Source: Pinus tabuliformis (Eukaryota > Streptophyta > Pinopsida > Pinales > Pinaceae). Taken from it: a stretch of 64,000 nt of DNA. Below the pieces are notes generated by a model, which saw only the letters and a program-made list of their open reading frames with translations, ran no database searches and was not told the DNA's origin. Shown here in pieces: positions 9,599 through 20,347 of the stretch. The stretch is taken from contig CM062816.1 in the NCBI GenBank assembly GCA_031772625.1, positions 832,326,071-832,390,070 on the forward strand. The letters are read 5' to 3'. A program made the position numbers and the translations under genes. Every line of letters starts with the position of its first letter. The stretch's first letter is position 1.

Positions 9599-11160
9599 CA
9601 ATTCGAAGCCTACAATCGACTGCAAGCTAGAGCTGTGGCATTTCGTGAGCAGCCCCCCAATTCCCGAGATCATTTCTCTTGGTGCCCAGTGTGATGGAAA
9701 AAGTTCTCTGCTAGAAGCTCTACTGGGCTTCATATTCAATGTTAGAGAAGTCGAAATGGGAACACGAAGGTCGTTGATGCTGCAAAAGGTGCATGACCCT
9801 TCTATTGTAGAACCCCACTGTCGATTTCAGGATGAGGATTTTGATGACTATGAAGCTCCAATTGCATTGTCATCTACTTTTGTTGATTCCATCAGAAGAA
9901 GAACAGAGGATCATTTGAAGAAAATCCACAGAAAATTTGAGATGCAGTCTCTGTGAAGCCTATTGTGATGCGAGCAGAGTATGCCTACTACCCAAATTTG
10001 ACAATCATTGATACCCTTGGATTCATTCTCAAGGAAAAGAAGGGTGAACCAGAAAGTACAACGGATGATATTTTAGCTATGGTAAAGGCATTAGCAGCAC
10101 CCACCCACTGTTTTCTTTTATTCCGTCAACAAAGTAGTGTGGAGTGGTGCTCTTCACTTTGGTTGGACACAATTTGTGCAGTTGATCCTACTTTGAGGCG
10201 TACAATTGTTGTTGTTTTTAAATTTGAACTTGCAATTGAGTGCACAAGAATTGAATACTCTTCTGATTATGAGAGAAGCATTGTTGTTGGGGTTGGAGGC
10301 TATATTGCTTTTCATGTTGCTTTGAGGCGGACCTATGACCATTTCATCCAAAATTTGACAAAGAAATGCAAGGAGCTTGTGAGGCATCATTTGGACTCGG
10401 TGACAAGTCCTTATTCTCAGGTTTATAGGCCATAATACAAATGGGAAATGTATTTTTTAGCTTTGGAGCATCAACAACAGGATACAGGTTCAATCGTCTG
10501 CTCCAATGTTTATGGACCTTTCTGAAGATCTAGGATGTCCCCAAGAAGAGGGATTGGATGAGGAACATGAGAATGTTGCTCCGCCAAGGCACCTACAAGC
10601 AACACCAAACAGAGGGTCTGATTCAAGAGATCCACTTAAAGAAATTCAAATGACTGTCCCTGAGACACCTTCGTCGGATCAACCAAGTAGTGAGATCGGT
10701 GCATCAAAGAAAAGGGAATATCAAATTTCCAGTGGGCGTATTGAAGCTGAATTGGGAGGGCAGAAGAGCTAAATGCGAATGGTGTCTAATTATCGTGTAG
10801 GTCAAAACAAGGAGCCTAAACATTCCAACTCAAATGTGTTATTTAGGAACAACAACTCTTCATTAGCATACATTGAAGTTTGTTCTTTAGTTGCCCAACA
10901 TTTTAGGAGTATCTGTGAAGCCCTCATAGAACATGTGTGCCATCCGCTTTAAACATTGGATTCCTGACTCCTTGTCGAGATAAATTAATTGTGGCACTCA
11001 AAGTGGAGCTATTTACTTGACTGATGAAATGTTTATGGATATGCTTGTTGCACATGGTGCTATGGACCTTCTAAGGAATGAACCACAAGTCACGCAATAG
11101 CATCTAAAGACTTTGCAATCTTGCTTGAATGAATTTAGGAATCTTGCTCATGCACTTTGA
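9599..11160 (+). pseudogene. Retropseudogene of a DRP5A-type dynamin-related GTPase
   Basis: Intronless relic of a plant dynamin-related protein of the DRP5A type (a large GTPase acting at the division plane). Order along the strand: an EAYNRLQA-like N-terminus at about 9602; the P-loop in GAQCDGKSSLLEALLGF after a frameshift in the C-run near 9650; EVEMGTRR; IIDTLGF (family DTPG, with Pro replaced by Leu); QQSSVEWCSSLWLD; then a direct jump from the KFE at about 10228 to a C-terminal part ending LVRHHLDSVTSPYS. This skips the middle and stalk, several hundred residues by comparison with the family. A later part has TVPETPSSDQPS, and the end reads LQSCLNEF...LAHAL with the stop at 11158-11160, matching the family C-terminus. 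There are frameshifts near 9650 and 9955 and several stops after 10770. The lack of introns and the collinear exon order indicate a processed copy with an internal deletion. I do not see a clear poly(A) tail or target duplication. Confidence 0.85.
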
Positions 11161-12357
11161 GTTGGAAGGTTGTTGGAACTTGGGATTGAGAAAGGGAAGA
11201 CACATTGTTCGAATAAACAGTAGGTGGAATTTTCCCAGAGTCACTAGCACTAGTTTTTTGTAATGATCTTACATTTTGAATGCTGACTCGAATTCTATGA
11301 AGGGTATAAAAGCAGTGTAAGGTTCTAGAGTGGTTTACGCCCAACATAGACATGTAGTTACATTTCAAAAGTTATGGATGCTGAAGTGAAGCAACCTTTG
11401 TTCACGGTAATACATGTTCTATGTAGTTTTGAATTTAATGGTTGACTCAATGGAGTCCAAACTCTCTGGTGGTTCTTTCCATGGATTTGATATCTTCTTT
11501 TACATAATTTATAATGTGTTATTTTTCCTACCAACCTATCAATGTGGTGTATGTTCATGTGGTCGTAGTAGATTATCAAAATTATAATCTATCGGATACA
11601 TGTATCATGTATGCTTTTCTGTGAAACGTATTTTACATAATTCAAATATAGTCAATATCATATTTGCAACAATGTTTGCCAATCTCCCAGAGGTAGCAAA
11701 GACTAGAGTAATATACCTCTTCCACCAATGAAGTCAAATCTGTCACAAGCAGCCTTATATCTCTAAGAGAAAAACTCTAGAGATCTCACATGAGTTTGAT
11801 TGATTTTCCCTTTCCTATCAATGTTAACTTATGTTGATATTTAATAGCAATGTAATTTGCAATCAATCTTCTTTCATTTGTCTGCAAGTATCGTAATCCT
11901 TTGAGGCTTGAGCAGTTGATCATGAGCTGAAATTTGATTTCCTAAAACTTGATTTTCTCTAATCCTAATACTTTATCTTACCATAGTAGTTGTGACTAGA
12001 GCTTGTAATATCTATATTTCTATGAAAGAGCATGTTAGTAGTGATGTGTCGTTTTTAAAGTGACTTTAGACCATCTCATTCATAATTTATGATGCGGATT
12101 CATCAAGGTTTTGATTCAAGATCAGGAAACCTTTAACAAAATACATCCGGAGATGTTGTTGTGCATGGCATTCATGTGAAGACACCGTAGTAGATTGCAA
12201 TCTATTTTATTTAATACCTTTTGTTTTACCTTGTTTAAGGTTTGTTAACCTATAGAATAAACCTTTCTAGAGATAACTAATCACCATGGTGGGATTTAAA
12301 CCATCTTATACATAATAAATTAAGCATCTCACATGTTCACAAGAGGCCAGTAGAGAG
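11161..12357. other. No gene seen; DRP5A 3' flank and unassigned DNA
   Basis: After the pseudogene stop there may be 3' UTR of the retrocopied mRNA. The rest is mixed-composition DNA with many stops in all frames. Short minus frames at 11135-11368 and 11358-11579 have no recognisable features. The duplicate is 30872-32068. Confidence 0.4.
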
Positions 12358-12358
12358 G

Positions 12359-12447
12359 TCTTAGTATGAGACATACATCTTATTATGAGACAGAGCAAGA
12401 CATCATCACAGACATCTTAGTATGAGACATACATCTTATTATGAGAC
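12359..12447 (+). repeat. 33-bp direct repeat pair
   Basis: A perfect 33-bp word starting tcttagtatgagacatacat occurs at 12359-12391 and 12415-12447, separated by 23 bp. The same arrangement is at 32070-32158. It lies where the 3' end of element B would be expected, but I cannot link it to an LTR. Confidence 0.8.
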
Positions 12448-12828
12448 TTTGCTACTGCTAGACCATGGCATTTGTTATGTTCATTTTTTGAGAAAAAAAT
12501 GAAAGTTATCATGAGTCCATCTTCCTATTGTCCTTGTTTGGCTTTGGAATGTAGTTGATATGTTCTACACACTTACAATTATCTTCTTTATGTGATTGTG
12601 TTAAATCGTATGCCTTATTGGCTCATTAGGCAATCTTTCTATGATTCTTAAACATAGTGTTTTCTTAGAGGGTACCTTAAGGCTTAGATTGGTCAACCTT
12701 CAAGCTTAACAGACATTTTATCTCTTTATATGTTCCATATGTTACTTGTTTCTTCAATCTTGTTTTGCTCATATTGTATTATGTATTTCAATCTGTCATT
12801 ATTTGCATGAGTCTATTCCTGGAGATGG

Positions 12829-13558
12829 GAGCTTGCCTTAGCTCTTCCTCTGCAATGTGCATTGTCATGGGAGGATTTTGATGTGTTCCAATCATCCTCT
12901 TTCCTTGATGGCTTCGACAATGTCTTGGAATATTCTGATGCCTTTGAGCACTCCCCTTCAGTGTATCCCAAACCTGCAAATCAAGGTCTTTGTACAACCT
13001 CCAATGATTGAGTAATTCTTTGGCCATTAACACCAAGTCCTCCTCCTTTATACCCCATATTGGTAAGGAGTCTCATGCCAGTTCCTGAAATGGGTACTTC
13101 CATGCTTCTAAGAGAACTAGTGTCATGTGAAGTTAAAATTGAAGAACAATCGACAATGTTTACCTCAACTTTCGATTCTAAAACAGGTGATGATGGCTTT
13201 GCTAAGCTTTCATTACGATTCAACTTTTACAAGACCTCTTCCGTGGCTCGTAAATGAAATTGCAATCTTTGCTTCTCCTCTTTTTCTTCTCCTAAATTCT
13301 CCTCAATTCAACATTCTTTGCTTGAAGGCTCTCAGTGATCTCCTCATTTGAATGATGAGAAGATGATGAAGAAGAAGATTGTTCACTCAACAGGGTAGAT
13401 GGAACATCATCCTTTGCTCGTTCTTTCTCCCATTCATATCTTACCATCTTCTCCTCATAATTCACATACATTATGTCCACCATGTGTGCTATCCTGAGGA
13501 GGCCCTCGTAGAGATATTTGTTGTTCTCCATTTCCCTTCTTGTTGCATGTTCAATCAT
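12829..13558 (-). pseudogene. Decayed coiled-coil / G-patch gene of element B
   Basis: On the minus strand the first frame (13558-13292) gives an acidic, Ser-rich coiled-coil-like N-terminus. After a one-base frame change the coil continues (EEKEEKQRLQFHL) to a stop near 13224. The same frame then gives a G-patch, GTGMRLLTNMGYKGGGLG with NGQ. A TGA interrupts just before FAGLGYTEGECSKAS, and the frame ends near 12829. The order coiled coil, G-patch, GLGY, GECSKA matches the element A protein ([15 protein letters not shown]), so the two are homologues, but this copy lacks zinc knuckles and is broken by at least one frameshift and two stops. A degenerate primer site lies just upstream at about 13593-13606. 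This supports a second, older LTR element of the same type. Confidence 0.75.
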
Positions 13559-13592
13559 TCACACTCGCAATTCACATCAAGGAGAAGACCGG

Positions 13593-13606
13593 TCTGATAC
13601 GAAACT
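13593..13606 (-). promoter_or_regulatory. Degenerate primer-binding site of element B
   Basis: Reading the minus strand, tcgtatcagaccgg differs at a few bases from the tRNA-iMet site TGGTATCAGAGC. It lies about 35 bp upstream of the first Met of the coiled-coil/G-patch gene, as expected for an internal region starting here. Confidence 0.5.
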
Positions 13607-13864
13607 TGATCTGAATCTCTTTAGTTACCAGAATTAACTAAGATATTTTACTTCTATGATGTTAGAATAATTGCATGTGAAAGGGTATGAAAAGCCACAT
13701 GTGCATGCTTTAAATAAGATGAAACATAATGACGACCATCAAAACAAAGGAGACACACACATTGATAACGAAGTTCACCCAGTGTGGGTTACGTCTCTAA
13801 GCCCCGGTGTCAAGAGTGGGGAGGCAGCTTCATTAAATGTTGCAATATGATGATGATGTATTAT
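13607..13864 (-). repeat. Probable 5' LTR fragment of element B
   Basis: This lies directly upstream (minus strand) of the degenerate primer site. It holds a GC-richer stretch around 13775-13835 and is cut at 13865 by the start of element C. The matching 3' LTR was not found by eye, so the call rests on position only. Confidence 0.35.
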
Positions 13865-15664
13865 TGATGGTCCAAAATGACCTCATCAACATGTAAGGGA
13901 GACCACCGGGTCGAGAACTTAAATCGAATCCTTTTGTGTTTGGAATGGTGGTTCTGACTAGTTCGATTGGGTCTAGTTACCCTGTTTCCCTTCTTGCTAA
14001 CTTGTGATGTTTCTATTTCTTACAAATAGGAAGAGAAATATTGGATCTACCTTCTTGCAAATCTCTTGCAAAGAAGTAAATCCTTAAGTTCAATTAATGG
14101 CTCAGTTAAACTGCACCTAGGGTTAACCTATGTCAATCTAAGTGGTAGTCTATCCTAATTTAAGTGTTATTCTTATCTAAAGTAATATTACTTATCCTAT
14201 GTCAAGATAACAATAATTGTTAATCCTAAGACACTTTGGTAAGTAAATGTTAATACTAATGTTATTTTAGTTTTATGTTAATATACATATCTATCAAGTT
14301 ATGTTATCTCTATTAATATTGTTCATAGTAATGAACTATAATATAATAATACTATAATAATAATATCTTATCTACTAACTCTATATAGATTACTATATTA
14401 ATACTAAATAATTATTCCTAATTTTACAATGATATTCTATCTAATGTTAGTCCCAATAAAATGTTAATATTATTCTAATATATGCACAACATCAATCTAA
14501 ATTAAAATATTTTAATCTATTATATATAAATTTATTTAATGTTTCATAAATTATATTATGCCATGATATCAATATAATAATCTAGTTCTAATACTAAAAG
14601 GTTTTTAATATATTATTCTACACTTATAGTGTTAGTACCTTTTACTACAATATTAAATTAGATTAATGCAAAACTAACTCTACAATCAATGTCAAATTAC
14701 ATTATTGTTAAATAATTAAATACACAAATTAATGTACAACAATATGCAATTCCTTTCTTATTGTTTGATCTTTAATAATTTAAATAATGTTTTAAGATCA
14801 AACAATTAAGAAACTTGCCTCTAAAAAAGGACTTTATCACAAGTGAAAATGGAGATGTAAATAATGAGATAATGAAAGGGGCATGCTTGAGAAAATCTTT
14901 GTTGAAAGGAAATAGTTCTCAGTGATCAAAGATGTAATGATTGTAAAAACACTAGGGAAGTTCAAGAGCTTTCAATAACCTCACCACCACATAAATAGCT
15001 CTTGTTGGTAGTGAGTAGTAAAGAAATTTATTCAAAGAAACTTGAAGGTGCAAGGAAACTGATGAGATGATATGGCAGAAAGGAAGTAGTTCGATTTTCG
15101 TTGGTCATCGGATCAGATGTTATCATTTCATTCGAATAACAGATAGATGTCATAAACAGAATGGACAAGAGGATACAATAGTGCATCAATTCGACAATAA
15201 AACATTGCATAACTTCGCCATTAAACACATAAAATTACAAGTTTAAAAGAAAAAATAATAGGTCAAAACGCATAAATCCCTTAAAGCACAATGGTTGTCG
15301 AATAATCAATCTGAAAATGAAATGATCTGCGATGGGACTAAATCATCCATTGGATGACATCAATTACACAACAGTTTGAATAAAAAGATTTCTTGAGATC
15401 ATAATTTAAATTTTAAATACAAAAGAAGCATTGAAAAAAAAAAAAAAATCTTTTCCCAGTGCTTCTTATTTGCAGCTTTTTCACCTTCTCTATTGAATCG
15501 AATTCTCCCTCTCAAGCTAAAAAATAATAATAAAAAAAATAAAAAATGAAAGGCATTAATGCCATTTTGATTCTTTGTCTGCATCCTTTTTTTTTCCCTC
15601 TTTTCAATCTTCAAATTTATGAAACAAAAATAACAGTAATAGAGTACACCCAATAGTGGATTCG
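13865..15664 (-). repeat. 3' LTR of element C (shortened form)
   Basis: It starts (plus reading) TGATGGTCC. From 14248 onward it matches window positions 1-1550. Relative to the right-hand LTR it lacks about 1 kb between the words aactataatataat (near 14347) and aataatatcttatctactaac (near 14360). There are no genes; the minus frame at 15028-15228 has no features. Confidence 0.65.
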
Positions 15665-15665
15665 A

Positions 15666-15686
15666 CCCCCCTCCCCTTTTTTTTCC
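15666..15686 (-). promoter_or_regulatory. Polypurine tract of element C
   Basis: A pure pyrimidine run on the plus strand (ccccccctcccc followed by T) gives a 21-base polypurine run on the minus strand, placed directly inside the 3' LTR. The same run is at 1553-1572 and 35376-35396. Confidence 0.65.
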
Positions 15687-15705
15687 AAGACTGTGTTCTG
15701 TTTAA

Positions 15706-17807
15706 ATATGCACTGGAGCCAGAAGTCTACGCTGCTCTCAAACCGTTTTCCACATTATAACAATGGCACATTATTATATAACATTGGCCTTGTTGGGAGA
15801 ATCTAGAAGTTTTCTATAATTTTAATGATCCCTGATTCACTAATTTGGTATTGATACCAATGGGCACAATCCTGGCAATCGGTGGTATTGCTTATCTTGC
15901 TCAATGTTTCTTCCACGTCAATTGAGCACATACATTGACTCTATACTTGGAAATTTGCGTCGGATCAACGAGTGCCTGCAACTATGCACCAAAAATAAAA
16001 ATAAAACATAAGAACGCACATAAAAGAGGCTTCATTTCAAATGTATAGAATACAAACTATTTTTGTCTGGCAGTGATGTGGAAGATTAGGATTTTCCATG
16101 TAGGCATGGATGTGATGCCTAACCTAAATCTATAATAGATTGGGTGGCAGATATCCCCTTAAAAGCGAGGGATGGAGTAAAAAGTTTTAAGGTTACTAAT
16201 CTTTGATTGATTAGACTTTCTTCCCAAGAACAGCATACATTAAGTAACTATTGTTAAACATATTTTCCTTTCTTGAAAATGAGGTTAAAAGATAGTTTAT
16301 TATAAAAGGATGGAAAGACGTAAATACAAAGAATTAAAAACAGGGACTTCACTCATTAGGAAAATTGAAAATGGGCATAACGAAATCATCTTCACTGAAG
16401 TATTCCTTAAGGATAAGGTTTCGTTAATAGAAAATAGAGCATAAAACTACTTTCCTAATGATTATGCCAAGTTGAAAGAAAAAAATATTTCCCCATTTTA
16501 TTAGAAAGTGAAATGAAAACAAAGTCAAACCAAATTAAATCAAATGTTAGCAAATCAAGAGGAAAGTGATTGAGATAATGAGCCCTGAGATAAATCTTAC
16601 AAGATAACATAAAATAAATTAACATGATGATTATGTTAAAATTGAAGATTTTATCTTTAAAGTAATTTGTTAATAAGGTTCATTTGATAACCTATTGATG
16701 ATGCATTTGTAGGAGCTTTCTTTCTTTTAGAAATATTGCTTAAAAAATAAATTGCAAGTCTTTAAAGATCAATTTCTAGGAATAAGGCTAACAAATGGTT
16801 ACAAAAAATAGCATAAATGAAATAGGAAGCAAAATTTGGAAGAGGAAAAGGAATTCTCTGAATGCATTATGATGATTGTTCTTCACAACTACTTTTGCTA
16901 GCAAAATAAAATCCTCAAATCAAACTAATGAAAACTTGCAAAAGGAAAACAAAAGAAAAATAAGAGACGAAAAAAAAAGAAAAAAAAAAGATGAAACTAA
17001 TATTAAATAGAGATCAACATATACACATACCTGGAAGAATATAGGTTTATTTTATTGATCTTGTCATGCTCTCATGAAGAGTATATAAAAATAGGCAAAA
17101 CAAATTAGATTTTTCTCCAAGTTGGTGCATGTTGAACAACATCAAATTATTAAGTCTAAATGCTAAGAAAAACATTATAAGGATTCTTCACAAGGAAAAA
17201 TAAAGAAACTTGGCATACGAGTAATAAATGACAAAATATTGCATGCCAAAATATAAAGTTTTGTCTCGTAATTTCCTTTTATTAATTAACCTTTTATTTA
17301 AAATGTAAATTCTAATCCTATAGAAATTATGTGTGTAAAATTAGAGATGAGCACTATATTTAAGTTAACATCTTTAGAATATGGGGTTTACCATTGATCA
17401 GATGTAAAAAAATAAATAAATAAAAATACAAATGAAAAAACCAAAATGAGTAAGACGCAAGCGAACTGAATGGTAAGGTCTCATCTTTATTCATTAAAAT
17501 GCCATAATTGCTTTATTTTGGAATATAAAAAAAAAAAATCAAACTAAACAAAGCTAAATGTATTCATGCTCTAACTCTTTTAAAGGAAAATTACTAGGTA
17601 TAATCATATTTCCAATGCAACCATGCAACCATTTTACTTCTTCCACAAATATGTACAGCATACATTAGTAAACATACTAGACCAAATAATAGACTATGAA
17701 CAAGAATCCTAAAGTCCCAAAAAATTTAGAAGAACTATCTTTTTCCCCTATGACATATTGATCGTTATAGGGAAAGGAAAAAGAAGCAGGATACCTAGAG
17801 GCATTTT
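15706..17807. other. Non-coding internal region of element C
   Basis: AT-rich DNA with no frame worth calling on either strand and no RT, integrase or protease motif. This is where pol would lie in an autonomous element. The unit 2 equivalent (35417-37466) differs by many substitutions and several indels of 20-30 bp. Confidence 0.5.
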
Positions 17808-19046
17808 TTATATGTACATAAGGCAACTTGTAAACTCATTATTATCTACAAATGTAAGAGGGTCACTAGATGAATTTATCAAGCCTTCAACATGACAAGT
17901 TTCGTGTATAAAATTGTCGTGAGTAATATCAAAAACTTGAAGTAGAGATTGATGATCCAAATCAAAATGGAAAGAAACAGGTGTGTGCTTGGAAAATGAA
18001 TTAAATGATCCAAGTTCATAAAAATGAGCATAGTTGTTAAAAATCATATCATTTTCCCATATTTTATAAGAATCTTGATAGTGAGGAGAATGATGAGTAA
18101 AAGTTTATAAATTGGTATCAATAAATAATTGATTATTTAAAAATACCCTGAGTTCCATGATATAATTCATTCTTAAAATTTGAACTAGTAAATATTCCAA
18201 TAGGGCGACACATACAATAATTAGGTTGCAAATAATGATAACCATAAAATAAATCATCATTTTGGATTTTACTTGATAATTCATTAAATGGTTTATGGCT
18301 TAATGATGTGTCATTTGTTGTCAAAATAGAACCTAGCTCATTTTCAAAAGAATAATTATCATTGTGATTTTTTGATAAATCTTGATGTTCTGTATAATTT
18401 AAATCTACTGAAATTGACTCATTATCACAAACATAAGGAGATACAATAGAAACTTTTTCAGATGTAAGATTTTCTCCCAATGTTGATGGTTGAGGAGGAT
18501 TTTTAGTTTCATTTGAAGATTTAATAAGATTAATTGTAGGATCAAGGTTTACTATAGATGATTCCTCTTTATGTCCATTATAAGATCTTACATTATATTC
18601 TTGAACAATAGAAGTAAACTTCTCAATTAGAACTTGCTTAGGGGGTAAGTCATCACGATGAAATTTGTAGCAGAATAGCATGAATCTATCTGAAAACTTG
18701 CTAACAGATTCATCTTCATAGATTGTCAAGTTATCAAATTCTAAACACAATTTATCATAACTATAATTGTGATGAGCGAAAAAGAATACATGCATAAAGT
18801 GGTTCCAAGAGTGAATGCACTTAGTTGGTAGCATCCTGTACCACTCCTGCAAATTTCATTATCTTTAGTGATGTTAAAACATTTACATTTATGTATAAAC
18901 TTATCAACATGATCTAAAACAGAAATGAAACTCTCACCATCATATTGCAATTTAGATATGGATTCAAGTTGCCTCTTGGGTATGCCTCTGGTAGGCTTGC
19001 GTGATCTAAAAGCATGACCCAAAGTAGGAATGCATATAGGAGACAT
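17808..19046 (-). pseudogene. Ty3-type gag relic of element C
   Basis: Minus strand, in three pieces. Piece 1 (19046 to about 18850) starts MSPICIPTLGHAFRS and contains a conserved gag N-terminal stretch with FNITKDNEI. Piece 2 (18852-18133, 239 codons) starts QEWYRMLPTKCIHSWNHFM, with LTIYEDESVSKFSDRF, the classic Ty3 retrotransposon-gag pattern, followed by a long Asn/Ser/Glu-rich tail. Piece 3 (18047-17808) continues an acidic tail. The join between pieces 1 and 2 lacks the usual dozen or so residues and shifts frame, so the gene is broken. No zinc knuckle or protease follows. The unit 2 copy carries the same break. Confidence 0.75.
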
Positions 19047-19065
19047 AGCTAGTTAAAAATGTTAA

Positions 19066-19118
19066 AACAATACCCTACATGGACCAAGTAGCTCAAGCCC
19101 TCCTTCTACCGCCAAAAA
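19066..19118 (-). promoter_or_regulatory. Leader / primer-site region of element C
   Basis: Directly inside the right LTR the minus strand reads tttttggcggtagaaggagg, the position and general shape of a Ty3-type primer site (family TGGCGCC...). I could not match it confidently to a tRNA. Confidence 0.35.
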
Positions 19119-20082
19119 TGTTGATGGTCCAAAATGACCTCATCAACATGTAAGGGAGCCACCCAGTTGGGAACTTAAATCGGCTCCTTTTCCGTTTGGA
19201 ATGGTGGTTCAAACTGGTTCTATTGGGTCTCGTTACCCTCTTTCCCTTCCCGCTAACTTGTGATGTTTCTATTTCTTACCAATAGGAAGAGAAATATCGG
19301 ATCTACCTTCTTGCAAAGCTCTTGCAAAGAATTAAATCCTTATGCTAAATTAATGGCTCATATAAACCACGCCTATGGTTAACCTATGTCAATCTATGTG
19401 TTAGTCTAGCCTAATTTAAGTGTTACTCTTATCTAAACTAATAGTATTTATCCTATGTCAAGATAACATTAATTGTTAATCCTAAGACACTTTGGTAAGT
19501 AAATGTTAATACTAATGTTATGTTAGCTTTATGTTAATATACATATCTATCAAGTTATGTTATCCCTATTAATATTGTTAATATTAATGAACTATAATAT
19601 AATTAATTATCCATAATTAATAAAGAAGGAAGACAACATTAGAGAATAGATCAGTTTGAACTCTCTACCTCTGTATATTATCACAAAGCTTCTCTAGATC
19701 TCTTATGTGTGCATATATACAACTAAAGGCTTCACTAGATCTCTTACGTGCGCATATATACGAGGAAAATTAGGAGAATGGGTAGCATGTTACAACTAGG
19801 AGTTATTCACCGTTATGGTGGACGGATAAAGATAATGAAAACCGAGTTTTCATACGATTGTTTTTTAATGAAATGAGATCCTCAAGAGTTTGTGCAACTA
19901 TCAAGGAGAGAAAAGCTGATATGATAGTGGTACCATCTTATCACAAATTACAAGGCATGTTCCAATAAGATCTTTAAAATTACAACCAATAGTGTTATAG
20001 ATAAATGTTAATAATTTTTTTTGTAATAAATAAAAAATTAATCTCTAAAGTTTTACTTTGTAAAATTGAAAATTATTTACTC
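19119..20082 (-). repeat. 5' LTR of element C, interrupted
   Basis: 19122-19603 aligns with 13865-14347; 19780-20082 resembles 2225-2592. It is broken at 20082 by a PLE terminus. In unit 2 the same LTR resumes at 49880, which matches 2611 onward. No gene is present. Confidence 0.65.
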
Positions 20083-20347
20083 TTTAGACGAAAACTTTTT
20101 TCGGAGAGATCACATCAAATATTTTCTTGGAGCCAATGTTTCGAACCCTCAATTGTGGTTCATCATCAAGGAAAAGTTGGAGTGCCTGATCTGACATTAA
20201 CAATATATATAGGTGGATAAGCTTAAGAAAAATCAAGGAAAACAAATTGATCCATTAGAGAGCCAAAAAATAAAAATGAAAATAAAATAAAATAAAATTG
20301 AAACTTTAAAAATTCAAAGTAAAATGAAAATAAAAATAACAACTACA
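20083..20347 (-). mobile_element. PLE terminal repeat (family C) fragment
   Basis: From tttagacgaaaact onward this matches 47690-47945, the terminal repeat between the two tandem PLEs. It includes a degenerate hammerhead motif on the minus strand at about 20131-20175. It ends where the truncated LINE begins (after aactacatg). Confidence 0.7.

Larger units (their letters stand above)
13865..20082 (-). mobile_element. Gag-only Ty3-like LTR element with long LTRs (element C)
   Basis: The direct repeats 13865-14347 and 19122-19603 both begin TGATGGTCCAAAATGACC and are the parts of the two LTRs that align. The left LTR continues to about 15664 and is followed by a minus-strand polypurine tract (15666-15686). 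The right LTR continues with extra sequence to 20082, where a PLE has inserted. Between them lie a decayed gag (17808-19046) and about 2 kb without coding; no pol is seen. Orientation is minus, from the gag, the polypurine tract and the LTR order. LTR outer ends are uncertain, because the start beside the polypurine tract does not show TG. Confidence 0.7.

Noticed and set aside
12359..12447. CRISPR-like array
   Set aside because: There are only two copies, no regular spacers, and the context is a plant retroelement.
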